The notes beneath the pieces are model-generated. The model was not told the DNA's origin and searched no databases. It saw only the letters and a list, made by a program, of their open reading frames with translations. A DNA stretch of 64,000 bases from Bog-532 sp963830385 (lineage in GTDB: Bacteria; Actinomycetota; Actinomycetes; Streptosporangiales; Streptosporangiaceae), in contig CAWHMD010000004.1 of NCBI GenBank assembly GCA_963830385.1, forward strand, positions 62,001 to 126,000, in the 5' to 3' direction. A program made the translations under genes and the position numbers. Numbering within the stretch: the first letter of the stretch is position 1; every line of letters begins with the position of its first letter. Shown here piece by piece: positions 52,926 through 61,184 of this stretch.

Positions 52926-55279
52926 TGCGACGGAGGCGACTGGGGTGACTGGAGGGGGTGGTGAGGCTGAAGGGATTGGTGGGATGCGAGGGGCTGGTGA
53001 GGCTGGCGGGGCTGTTGGGACGGGAGGGGCTGATGAGGTTGGCGGGGCTGTTGGGCCAGGGCGGCGGCCGCCTTTTCGATCTCGGCTTCGGAGACCAGCA
53101 CGTGCCGGGCCGCGTCGCCCAGCGGCACGAAGCTGTCCTCGCTGGCCACCCGCGCGACCGGGCCGCGGAAGCCGTGGTCGGCCAGGGCCGCGAGGACGCC
53201 CTCGGACACGCCGCCGGTCCGCCGGGTCTCGTCCACGACCAGCACCCGCCCGGTCGCGCCGGCCTCCCGGAGCAGGTCGCCGGTGGGCAGCGGGGCCAGC
53301 CAGCGCAGGTCGAGTACCCGGCAGGAGGTGCCGGCCGCCGCCAGCCGCCGGGCCGCCCGCAGGCTCATCCGCACGCCGTTGCCGAACGTGACCAGGACCA
53401 GATCGGCCCCGTCGCCGTAGGCCCGGCCCTGGCCCAGCGGGACGTGGGTGGCGGGCCAGGTGGCGGGGGCCGGGTACGGGGCGAGCCAGCCGCCGTCGCC
53501 CTCGGCGTACAGGTCGCGGGTGTGGTAGAGCGCGATCGGCTCCAGGAACACGCACACCCGCCCGTCCACCGCGGCCGCCGCCGCGCAGGTGCGCAGCATC
53601 GCGGCCGCGTCGTCGGGCCGGGCCGGCGAGGCGATGACCAGGCCGGGCACGTCCCGCAGGACCCCGACCGCGTTGTCGTTGTGGAAGTGGCCGCCGAACC
53701 CCTGCTGGTAGGCGTAGCTGGCCACCCGGACGACGGCCGGGTTGCGGAACTGGCCGCGGGAGAAGAACTGCAGCGTGGCCGCCTCGCCGCGGAGCTGGTC
53801 CTCGGCGTTGTGCAGGTAGGCCAGGTACTGGATCTCCGGGATCGGCAGCAGCCCGGTCAGCCCGGCGCCCAGCGCCAGCCCGAGGATCGACTGCTCGTCC
53901 AGCACGGTGTCGAACACCCGGGCCGCCCCGGCCTGCTTCTGCAGGCCGCGGGTCACGCCGTAGACGCCGCCCTTGACCGCGACGTCCTCGCCGAACACGA
54001 GCAGGCCGGGGCGGCTGGCGAGCAGATCGGCCAGCGTCCGGTTGATCGCCTGCGCCAGCGTGACCGGCCCTTCCGACTCCGGCATTTTTGATTTGAAAAG
54101 GTCCCGCCGCGCGGAGTCGCCGGCGGCGCAGCCGGCCAGTTCGGCGACGGCCGCCGGCCGGGACGGGGCGAGCGGGGCGGTGATCTCCGCCGCGCTGCGC
54201 AGCGGGGGCCGCCGGGTCACGTCCCCGGCGGTCCCGAGCACGTGGCGGCGCGTGGCCTCGTAACGCTCGATGATCTCGTCCGGGCTGGCCAGGCCCCGTT
54301 CGGCCAGCAGCCGGGCGGTGGCCAGCAGCGGGTCCCGGGCCAGGTCGGCGGCGATCTCCCGGGGGCTCCGGTACGCGCTCTCGGCGTCCGAGCCGGCGTG
54401 CCCCATCAGCCGCACCACGCGCAGGTGCAGGAACGCGGGCTGGCGGCGCTCACGGACCCAGGCCGCCGCCGCGACGGCGGTGGCGTACACCCCGGCCGGA
54501 TCGGTCCCGTCGGCGCTGAACCAGCGCAGGCCGGGGCGGTGCCCGTAGGCGGCCTCGATCCAGCCCGGCGGGGTGCGCACGCTGATCCCGATCCCGTTGT
54601 CCTCGCAGACCAGCAGCAGCGGCAGCGGCAGCCGCTGGAACGCGCAGTGGCACGCGGTGTTGATCGCCCCGGTCGCGGTCGAGTGGTTGGCGGAGGCGTC
54701 GCCGAAGCTGGCCACCACCACCGCGTCGCCCGGCCACCGGCCGGTCACGCCGAGGCGGGCCGCCCGGCCGAGCGCGAACGCCACTCCGACCGCCCGGGGC
54801 AGGTGCGAGGCGATCGTCGAGGTCTGCGGGATGACCGCCAGCGGTTCGCTGCCGAACACCTTGTGGCGGCCGCCGGCGATGGGGTCCTCGGCCGCCGCGA
54901 CCATGCCGAGCAGCGTGTCCCGGACCGGGTCCTGGCCCGGCACCTGGCGGGCCCGCTCGGCGTAGAACGCACCCGACCGGTAGTGCAGCAGGGCCGGGTC
55001 GGACGGCCGCAGCGCGCCCGCGACGTAGGCGTTGGCCTCGTGCCCGGCCGAGCCGATCGTGTAGCAGCCGTGGCCCCGCCCGCGCAGCACGCGGGCGGCC
55101 AGGTCCAGGTGGCGGCTGGTCAGCTGGGCGCCGAAGATCTCCAGGCAACGGGTCCCGGTCAGCGGGCTGGCCGGGCTGAGCGGCTCGTCCGGGCCGGGGG
55201 GCGGATCGGCGGGCGGCCGGGCCGGCAGCGCGCTCACGCCGTCGGTAAAGCCCCGGTCGACCGCTTCGTCAGGTGTCAT
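52922..55279 (-). CDS. Thiamine-dependent 2-oxoacid dehydrogenase E1, alpha and beta fused, 785 aa
   Basis: The alpha half (residues about 45-370) has the TPP motif region VVVASFGDASANHSTATGAI to LLVCEDNGIGIS. The beta half (about 400-730) has LLVFGEDVAVKGGVYGVTRG, LDEQSILGLALGAGLTGLLP and VARVASEDSFVPLGDAARHV. Such fused E1 proteins act on branched-chain or related 2-oxoacids; no E2 or E3 gene is nearby. The last 45 residues are repetitive (QPRQPHQPL units) and look like a disordered tail. Start ATG 55279. Coupled to the phosphotransferase downstream. Confidence 0.87.
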   Translation of the reverse strand: MTPDEAVDRGFTDGVSALPARPPADPPPGPDEPLSPASPLTGTRCLEIFGAQLTSRHLDLAARVLRGRGHGCYTIGSAGHEANAYVAGALRPSDPALLHYRSGAFYAERARQVPGQDPVRDTLLGMVAAAEDPIAGGRHKVFGSEPLAVIPQTSTIASHLPRAVGVAFALGRAARLGVTGRWPGDAVVVASFGDASANHSTATGAINTACHCAFQRLPLPLLLVCEDNGIGISVRTPPGWIEAAYGHRPGLRWFSADGTDPAGVYATAVAAAAWVRERRQPAFLHLRVVRLMGHAGSDAESAYRSPREIAADLARDPLLATARLLAERGLASPDEIIERYEATRRHVLGTAGDVTRRPPLRSAAEITAPLAPSRPAAVAELAGCAAGDSARRDLFKSKMPESEGPVTLAQAINRTLADLLASRPGLLVFGEDVAVKGGVYGVTRGLQKQAGAARVFDTVLDEQSILGLALGAGLTGLLPIPEIQYLAYLHNAEDQLRGEAATLQFFSRGQFRNPAVVRVASYAYQQGFGGHFHNDNAVGVLRDVPGLVIASPARPDDAAAMLRTCAAAAAVDGRVCVFLEPIALYHTRDLYAEGDGGWLAPYPAPATWPATHVPLGQGRAYGDGADLVLVTFGNGVRMSLRAARRLAAAGTSCRVLDLRWLAPLPTGDLLREAGATGRVLVVDETRRTGGVSEGVLAALADHGFRGPVARVASEDSFVPLGDAARHVLVSEAEIEKAAAALAQQPRQPHQPLPSQQPRQPHQPLASHQSLQPHHPLQSPQSPPSQ

Positions 55280-55518
55280 CCGGTTCAGAATTTCACAGCC
55301 CTCAGCGGGCGGCCACCGGCGGCTTGGTGAGCAGCCTGCGGCTTTACGGCAGGATGCCGACGGGGCAATTACGACGCCATGTAGGCTTCACTGTGGCTGA
55401 CGGGACACCATGCTCGCCCGGCCCTCCGCGCCCCGGCGCGCACGGGCTCCCCAAGTTACGCTGCGGCGCAGCCGTGCCGCGCTGTTCTCCTCGCCAGCCG
55501 GAAGGTGGTCGGTTTTCG

Positions 55519-56472
55519 TTGAGTGCCCTCGACACCCGGCGAAGCTCGCTCGTCGCGGGCCGCGAGACCAGCGTGCCCAGTGCTGCTACGCAGGCGCCCA
55601 CGGCCCGTCAGGTCGTTCAGGCCTACGTGGCCCTGTGCAAGCCGCGGATCATCGAGCTGCTGCTGATCACCGCCGTACCGGTGCTGTTCCTGGCCGACCG
55701 GGGCCTGCCGTCGCTGCTCGACGCGGCCGTGGTGGTGCTCGGCGGCGCGCTCGCGGCCGGCAGCGCCAACGCCCTGAACTGCTACATCGACCGGGACATC
55801 GACCAGGTCATGCGCCGGACCCGGGGCCGTCCGCTGGCCCGGCACACGGTCTCGCCGCGGGCCGCGCTGGTCTTCGGCACCGTGCTCGGCGTGGTGTCGG
55901 TGGGCCTGTTCGCCGCGCTCGCCAACCTGCTGGCGGCCGCGCTGACCCTCGGCGCGATCCTCTACTACGTCGTCGTCTACACGATGCTGCTCAAGCGGCG
56001 CACGTCGCAGAGCACGCTGTGGGGCGGCATCTGCGGCGCGGCGCCGGTGCTGATCGCCTGGGCCTCGGTGCGGGACTCGCTGTCCTGGCCGGCCTTCCTG
56101 CTGTTCCTGGTGGTGTTCTTCTGGCAGCCCACCCACTTCTGGGCGCTGGCGGTCAAGTTCAAGGACGACTACCGCAGCGTGGACATCCCCATGCTGCCGG
56201 TGGTGGCCTCGCTGCGCCGGGTCATGACCGAGAGCCTGGTCGACACCTGGCTGGCGGTGATCGCCTCGGTCGCGGTCTGGCCGCTGGCCACCGGCCCGGT
56301 CTACGGGATCAGCGCGATCGTGTTCGGCGGCCTGTTCCTGGCCGAGGTGCACCGGATGCACTGGCGGGCGATCCGCGGTGGCCAGGTGCAGACCATGCGG
56401 CTGTTCCACGAGTCGAACATCTACCTCACGCTGCTGTTCGCCGCGCTCGCGGTCGACGCGCTGATCCACTGA
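55519..56472 (+). CDS. ctaB: Protoheme IX farnesyltransferase (haem O synthase), 317 aa
   Basis: Adds a farnesyl group to haem B for terminal oxidase assembly. UbiA-type motifs: NALNCYIDRDIDQVMRRTRG (first Asp-rich motif), QPTHFWALAVKFKDDYRSVD (second, with DDYRSVDIPML) and about nine membrane helices. Start set at TTG 55519 with GGAAGG about 14 bases before; a downstream GTG (55572, in TSVPSAA) is possible. Normal length. No other cta genes in the window. Confidence 0.9.
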   Translation: MSALDTRRSSLVAGRETSVPSAATQAPTARQVVQAYVALCKPRIIELLLITAVPVLFLADRGLPSLLDAAVVVLGGALAAGSANALNCYIDRDIDQVMRRTRGRPLARHTVSPRAALVFGTVLGVVSVGLFAALANLLAAALTLGAILYYVVVYTMLLKRRTSQSTLWGGICGAAPVLIAWASVRDSLSWPAFLLFLVVFFWQPTHFWALAVKFKDDYRSVDIPMLPVVASLRRVMTESLVDTWLAVIASVAVWPLATGPVYGISAIVFGGLFLAEVHRMHWRAIRGGQVQTMRLFHESNIYLTLLFAALAVDALIH

Positions 56473-56485
56473 GCCTGGCGCAGCC

Positions 56486-57019
56486 GTGCTGACCCGCTTC
56501 TCGGCCTTCCGGAACCAGCTCTACGCCAGGATGGAAGAGATCAGCTTCCGCACGTCCATGACCGTGCTGGGCGGGGTGGTGGCGGTCGCGGCGGTGATCG
56601 CGGCGGTGACGGTGGCGACGAGCCAGGGGTCCACTCCGGTCCGGCCCGCGGCGCTGAGCCCGGCCCCGGCCAGCCACTCCAGTACACCGGCGGCGCCCCC
56701 GCCCACCCCGGCGGCCAGCCCGTCGCAGCCATCCCCGACCGCGTCCAAGCCGTCCGCGACCAAGGCACCGGTGGTCGCGGCCGCGCCGCGGGCGGCGGCC
56801 TACCCGGCCACCGACGCAGACTCCCGGCCGTACCGGGCGCCCAGCCCGCCCTACCACCAGCGGCACCTCAACTCGGCGATGGCTGCCTGGGCGGCCTGGT
56901 GGCAGGGCCGGCTGGCCGCCGCGGGCGCTCACGGCGGGGGAAGGCACCCCGGCATCGGCGGCGGCCACGGTTTCGGGGGCTTCGGCGGATTCGGCGGCCG
57001 CGGGATGGGCCACCGCTGA
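56486..57019 (+). CDS. Small Ala/Pro-rich membrane-anchored protein (177 aa)
   Basis: GTG 56486. One transmembrane helix (TVLGGVVAVAAVIAAVTVAT) follows a 27-residue amphipathic N-terminus, then a Ser/Pro/Ala-rich disordered region, a short motif WAAWWQGRLAAAG, and a Gly/Phe-rich end (GFGGFGGFGGRGMGHR). Lies 13 bp after ctaB, so probably co-transcribed. No family recognised; may be an envelope or respiratory accessory protein. Confidence 0.55.
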   Translation: MLTRFSAFRNQLYARMEEISFRTSMTVLGGVVAVAAVIAAVTVATSQGSTPVRPAALSPAPASHSSTPAAPPPTPAASPSQPSPTASKPSATKAPVVAAAPRAAAYPATDADSRPYRAPSPPYHQRHLNSAMAAWAAWWQGRLAAAGAHGGGRHPGIGGGHGFGGFGGFGGRGMGHR

Positions 57020-57042
57020 CCGCGCCGGTAGAGTCCGGCAAC

Positions 57043-57568
57043 GTGATCGTCATCATCGCCGGGCCGTCCGGCAGCGGCAAGACCATGATCGGGACGCGGC
57101 TGGCCGCCCGGCTGGGCTGGACGTTCGCGGACGCCGACACCTTTCATACCGCCGCCGCGGTGGCCAAGATGCACCGCGGCCAGCCGCTCACCGACGCCGA
57201 GCGCCGGCCGTGGCTGCACGCCATCGGCGCCTGGATGGACGAACAGCTCGCGGCGCAGGCCGGCCGTCGTCACCTGCTCGGCGCTGCGCCGCGACTACCG
57301 GGACGTGCTGCTGGCCAGGCCAGCGGCCCGGCTGGTCTACCTGCTCGAGGACCGCGAGACCCTCGACCAGCACCTGGCCGGGCGGCACGGGCACTTCTTC
57401 CCGCGGGACCTGCTGGACAGCCAGCTGGCCGACCAGGAGGTCCCCCAGGGAGAGCCGCAGGTCCTGGTGGTGACCCCGGCCGGGCCGCCCGAGGACACGG
57501 TGGCGGCGATCGTCGCTGACCTGTGGCCGGCCGGGCCGCCGGGACCGGGCACGCCCGATCCCGGCTGA
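57043..57568 (+). pseudogene. gntK: Gluconokinase (GntK type), one frameshift near 57265
   Basis: Phosphorylates gluconate to 6-phosphogluconate. P-loop IIAGPSGSGKTMIGTRLAAR, FADADTFHTAAAVAKMHRGQ, PLTDAERRPWLHAIGAWMDE. The expected VVTCSALRRDYRDVLL continues in another frame after AAQAGR (one base missing near 57265), then VYLLEDRETLDQHLAGRHGH and PRDLLDSQLADQE. About 175 aa when joined, the normal size. GTG 57043 start. Confidence 0.83.
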
Positions 57569-57598
57569 TCCGCCGCCTCAGGACTCGCGTCCCCCGCG

Positions 57599-58003
57599 TC
57601 AGGACTCGCGCTCGAGCACCACGACCGGGATCTCGCGGCTGGTCTTCTTCTGGTAGTCGTTGTAGGCCGGCCACGCCTTGGTCATGACCTCCCACATCGC
57701 GGGCTTCTCGTCCGCGTTCGCGGTCCGCGCGCGGGCCCGGAACTTGTCGCCCTCGACCTGGACCTCGACCTCCGGGTCGGCCCCCAGGTTGAGGTACCAG
57801 GCGGGTGGCTCGTCGGCGCCGCCCTTGGAGGCCACGATCAGGTAGTCATCCCCGAACTTCTGGTAGATCAGGGGGCTCTTGCGCGGCTGGCCGGACTTGC
57901 GCCCGGTCGTGGTGAGGATCAGCGCGGTCGTCCCCTGCCACTCGTGCCCTTCGGCGCCGCTGGTCTCCTCGTAGCGCTTGACGTGCTCGTCTCCGAACAG
58001 CAT
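57599..58003 (-). CDS. Deazaflavin (F420)-dependent nitroreductase family protein, 134 aa
   Basis: Ddn-like split-barrel protein: TTALILTTTGRKSGQPRKSP, LIYQKFGDDYLIVASKGGAD, PPAWYLNLGADPEVEVQV. The GRKSG and W-YLN motifs are the F420-binding signature. ATG 58003 has AGAGGTAA upstream. Likely reduces quinones or nitro compounds with F420H2. Monocistronic. Confidence 0.9.
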   Translation of the reverse strand: MLFGDEHVKRYEETSGAEGHEWQGTTALILTTTGRKSGQPRKSPLIYQKFGDDYLIVASKGGADEPPAWYLNLGADPEVEVQVEGDKFRARARTANADEKPAMWEVMTKAWPAYNDYQKKTSREIPVVVLERES

Positions 58004-58096
58004 GGGTTACCTCTCCGTGCGGATGTCGTACCGTCGGATTATCCCGCGCGCCGCTTCGGGGCTGGGGGCCGGGCCGAGCAGACGGGATGACGCGGC

Positions 58097-58351
58097 ATGA
58101 AGCTCAAGCTGGACCTGCACGACATCTACAACCGGGGCGCCGACATCGACCGGGCGCTCCGGGACATCATCGACGAGGCGGAAGCCAAGAAGGCGCCGCT
58201 GGTGGAGATCATCCCGGGCAAGGGATCCGGTCAGCTGAAGAAGCACGTGCTGCGATTCCTGGACCAGAAGGAGATCAAGGCCAAGTACCACCGGGTGGAG
58301 AAGGACTCCAAGAACTTCGGCCGTTTGTTCATCCACTTCAAGTGGAAATAA
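58097..58351 (+). CDS. Smr (small MutS-related) domain protein, 84 aa
   Basis: A stand-alone Smr domain: LKLDLHDIYNRGADIDRALR (LDLH motif), VEIIPGKGSGQLKKHVLRFL (G-x-G-x-G-LK loop) and YHRVEKDSKNFGRLFIHFKW. Smr domains bind nucleic acid and some are endonucleases. Alone at this size it may bind branched DNA or stalled-ribosome mRNA. ATG 58097. Confidence 0.85.
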   Translation: MKLKLDLHDIYNRGADIDRALRDIIDEAEAKKAPLVEIIPGKGSGQLKKHVLRFLDQKEIKAKYHRVEKDSKNFGRLFIHFKWK

Positions 58352-58428
58352 CGAACAAAATTTCCTAAAATGGGACAGCCCCTGGCTCCGGCTCTTCCGC
58401 CGCGGCGGCGGACGTGTCATAATCCCTT

Positions 58429-58480
58429 CCCGCGCGGTCCGGACACTGGCGACTAGGGGGCGGCTTCCGGACCGCGCGGG
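58429..58480. terminator. Perfect 15-bp hairpin between convergent genes
   Basis: CCCGCGCGGTCCGGA (58429-58443) pairs with TCCGGACCGCGCGGG (58466-58480) around a 22-nt loop, between the Smr (rightward) and aldo/keto reductase (leftward) genes. Probably a bidirectional terminator; no T-tract. Confidence 0.6.
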
Positions 58481-58550
58481 CCCCCGGGGCCGTGAGGTCC
58501 CCGGGGTGCCCGTCGCGGCCGCGCCGGCTGGTCGCCGCTGGCCCGTCACC

Positions 58551-59582
58551 TCAGGCGTCGCCCGCGATCTTGCGGTCGCGCTGGTCGACGCCGAGCTCCC
58601 CGTACGGGTAGTCGACCGGGTGCGGGTCGCTGGCCTCGTTCAGGGCCGCCGTCTCGGTTTCGGTCAGGTGCAGCCCGGCCGCCTTCAGATTGGCCTCCAG
58701 CTGCTCGATGGTGCGGGCCCCGAGGATCGTCGAGCTGACCCCGGGCCGGTCGGTGACCCAGGCCAGCGCCACCTCGGCCATCGACACGCCCCGGTCCTCG
58801 GCCACCTTCTGGACCGCGTCGATGACCCGCCAGGTGCGATCGGTGTTCTTCCGGTCGTAGGCCTCCATGCCCCGGTTCGGGTCCTCGCCCAGCCGGGTGG
58901 CCCCGCTGGGGCGCTGGTCGCGCCGGTACTTGCCGGACAGCCAGCCGCCGCCGAGCGGGCTCCACGGCAGCAGCCCCAGCCCAGCGTCGACCGCGGCGGG
59001 CACGATCTCCCACTCGATCTCCCGGGCCAGCAGGCTGTACTGCGGCTGCAGGGTCACCGGGGCGGCCGCGTTCAGCTCCCGGGCGACGTACACGATCTTG
59101 GTCAGCTGCCAGCCGGTGAAGTTCGACAGCCCCCAGTAGCGGATCTTGCCCGCCCGGATGAAGCCGTCCAGCGTGGCCACGGTCTCGTCCAGCGGCGTCA
59201 GCGGGTCCCAGGCGTGCACCTGGTACAGGTCCACGGAATCCCGGTCCAGCCGCCGCAGCGACGCGTCCAGCGCGCGGGTCAGGTGGCGGGCGGACAGGCC
59301 GGCGCCGTTCGGGAACCTGTCCAGCGCGAACCGGCCCTTGGTGGCCAGCACCACCGGCTCGGTGACGTCATCGGGGCGGCTGGCGAACCAGCGGCCGATG
59401 ATCTCCTCGGACCGGCCGTGCCCGTACACGTCGGCGGTGTCCACCAGCGTGCCGCCCGCGGCCACGAACCGGTCGAGCTGCTCGTGCGCACCCGCTTCGT
59501 CGGTCTCGGCCCCGAACGTCATCGTGCCCAGGCACACGCTCGATACGGCACATCCGCTGCGTCCCAGTCTGCGATAGTCCAT
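58551..59582 (-). CDS. Aldo/keto reductase, 343 aa
   Basis: NADPH-dependent carbonyl reductase. Catalytic tetrad: Asp in DTADVYGHGRSEE, Tyr in the same segment, Lys in VVLATKGRFAL, His in DLYQVHAWDPLTP. Cofactor region GVSSTILGARTIEQLEANL. ATG 59582 (MDYRRLGRSG) is preferred; the open frame to 59657 adds non-homologous residues. Divergent from a TetR gene, which may control it. Confidence 0.92.
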   Translation of the reverse strand: MDYRRLGRSGCAVSSVCLGTMTFGAETDEAGAHEQLDRFVAAGGTLVDTADVYGHGRSEEIIGRWFASRPDDVTEPVVLATKGRFALDRFPNGAGLSARHLTRALDASLRRLDRDSVDLYQVHAWDPLTPLDETVATLDGFIRAGKIRYWGLSNFTGWQLTKIVYVARELNAAAPVTLQPQYSLLAREIEWEIVPAAVDAGLGLLPWSPLGGGWLSGKYRRDQRPSGATRLGEDPNRGMEAYDRKNTDRTWRVIDAVQKVAEDRGVSMAEVALAWVTDRPGVSSTILGARTIEQLEANLKAAGLHLTETETAALNEASDPHPVDYPYGELGVDQRDRKIAGDA

Positions 59583-59650
59583 ACCTCCAAGCTTAGGAAA
59601 TCCGTTGCGCGCAGGAGTGACCTGGGTCACCTGCTCGCGCCCGGCGGGGT

Positions 59651-59663
59651 CTAACAACGTTAG
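59651..59663. promoter_or_regulatory. Palindrome CTAAC-AAC-GTTAG, likely TetR operator
   Basis: A perfect 5-3-5 inverted repeat located 20 bp before the TetR start and 68 bp before the aldo/keto reductase start. It has the same N3-centred geometry as the GAAC-N3-GTTC operators at 16948-16986, which face a related TetR. Confidence 0.55.
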
Positions 59664-59683
59664 GGAAACCGTAGACTGCGGCC

Positions 59684-60349
59684 ATGGCGGTCACCCGCGA
59701 GCAGATCGTCGCCGTCGCGCTCGACCTGCTCGACGAGGCCGGGCTGGACGGTCTCACGCTCCGCCAGCTGGCCGGGCGGCTGGGCATCCGCGCGCCCACG
59801 CTCTACTGGCACGTCCGCGACAAGCGCGAGCTGCTGGACCTGCTGGCGGGCGCGATCCTGGAGGAGGCGCTGGCCGGCTGGCGGGAGCCGCAGCCGGGCC
59901 AGCCGTGGTGGGAGTGGCTGGCGGCCCGGGCCCGGGTCATGCGGACGGCGCTGCTCGCCCACCGGGACAGCGCGCTGGTGGTGTCGGGCAACCGGCCGAC
60001 CGCGTCCAGCCTGCCCGGCATCGAGCGGCAGCTGCAGGTCCTGGCCGGCGCCGGGTTCGCGCCCCGCGACGGGCTGCTGGCCCTGCTCACGCTGAACTCC
60101 TTCGTGATCGGCGACGTGCTCGACCAGCAGGCCGACGAGAGCCAGCCCCGCCCCGCCACCGAGCCGATCGCCGAGCCAGCGGACGGGCCAGCGGACGGGC
60201 CGGACGGCCCGTTCCCGTTGCTGCGGGCCGCGGCTCAGGGGATGAGCTCGCCCGATCAGCGCTTCGAGCACGGTCTCGGGGTGCTCATCGACGGCCTGCG
60301 GGCCCGCCACCCGGGACAGACGGCGAGCCCGCGACCGCTCAGCCCTTGA
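59684..60349 (+). CDS. TetR-family regulator (TetR_C_1 type), 221 aa
   Basis: HTH: TREQIVAVALDLLDEAGLDG, LTLRQLAGRLGIRAPTLYWH, VRDKRELLDLLAGAILEEAL. The C-terminal ligand domain resembles that of the regulator at 17040. ATG 59684. Divergent from the aldo/keto reductase, with a palindrome in between. The end overlaps the convergent permease gene by 11 bp. Contains a short repeat EPADGPADGPDGP near residue 165. Confidence 0.9.
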   Translation: MAVTREQIVAVALDLLDEAGLDGLTLRQLAGRLGIRAPTLYWHVRDKRELLDLLAGAILEEALAGWREPQPGQPWWEWLAARARVMRTALLAHRDSALVVSGNRPTASSLPGIERQLQVLAGAGFAPRDGLLALLTLNSFVIGDVLDQQADESQPRPATEPIAEPADGPADGPDGPFPLLRAAAQGMSSPDQRFEHGLGVLIDGLRARHPGQTASPRPLSP

Positions 60350-61184
60350 CCGCGCCGGCCGTGAGCCCGGACACCACGCTGCGGCGGAAGATGAACACCA
60401 GGATCCCGATCGGGACCACGGCGACCACGCTGGCGGCGAAGATCGTGCCGTACGGGACGGTGAACTGCGACCCGAACAGCGCGACCCCCACCGGGATCGT
60501 GCGGTAGCCGTTGGACACGTTGAACGACAGCGCCATCAGGAACTCGGTCCAGCATGCGGTGAACGTGAAGATCCCGGCCGTGAACAGCCCCGGCCACGCC
60601 TGCGGCAGGATGATCGTCCAGATCGTGCGCAGCGGCCCGGCGCCATCGATGCGGGCGCTTTCTTCCATCTCGTGCGGAATGCCGAGGAAGTAGTTGCGCA
60701 GGATCCAGATGGCGAACGGCAGGAAGAAGGCGGTGTACGGGATGATCAGCGCCTGGTAGCTGTTCAGCCAGCCGATGTCCCGCAGCAGCGCGTACAGCGG
60801 CACCACCACCGCGATCTCCGGGAACACCGAGATCATCAGCAGGATCGTCAGCACGGCGAACTTGCCCCGCATCGGCAGCCGCCCCATGGCGTACCCGGCC
60901 AGCGTGCCCAGGACCAGCACCAGCGCGGTCGCCACGACGGCCACGAGGAGCGAGTTGAGGATGTACCGGCCGAAGGTGTTCTGGCTGAACGCCACGCTGA
61001 AATTCTGCACGCTCAGCGGGATGGGGAACCACTGCGGCGGCGAGGAGCCGACGTGGGCCGGCGTCTTGAACGCGCTGGCGATCATCCAGTACAGCGGCAG
61101 GATGATGAACAGGAAAACCAGCAGGGCGGCCAGGTTGACCCCGTTGACCACCCGGCGCCAGCCCGTGCGGGTCCGGTTGCGCAT
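60339..61184 (-). CDS. Sugar ABC transporter permease, MalG type, 281 aa
   Basis: Second permease of a CUT1 (oligosaccharide) importer: six membrane segments, the EAA loop HEMEESARIDGAGPLRTIWT and the conserved end IFRRSVVSGLTAGAVKG. ATG 61184 overlaps the TAA of the upstream permease (TAATG). No ATPase gene in the operon, so it probably uses a shared MsiK-type ATPase, as is usual in actinomycetes. Confidence 0.93.
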   Translation of the reverse strand: MRNRTRTGWRRVVNGVNLAALLVFLFIILPLYWMIASAFKTPAHVGSSPPQWFPIPLSVQNFSVAFSQNTFGRYILNSLLVAVVATALVLVLGTLAGYAMGRLPMRGKFAVLTILLMISVFPEIAVVVPLYALLRDIGWLNSYQALIIPYTAFFLPFAIWILRNYFLGIPHEMEESARIDGAGPLRTIWTIILPQAWPGLFTAGIFTFTACWTEFLMALSFNVSNGYRTIPVGVALFGSQFTVPYGTIFAASVVAVVPIGILVFIFRRSVVSGLTAGAVKG

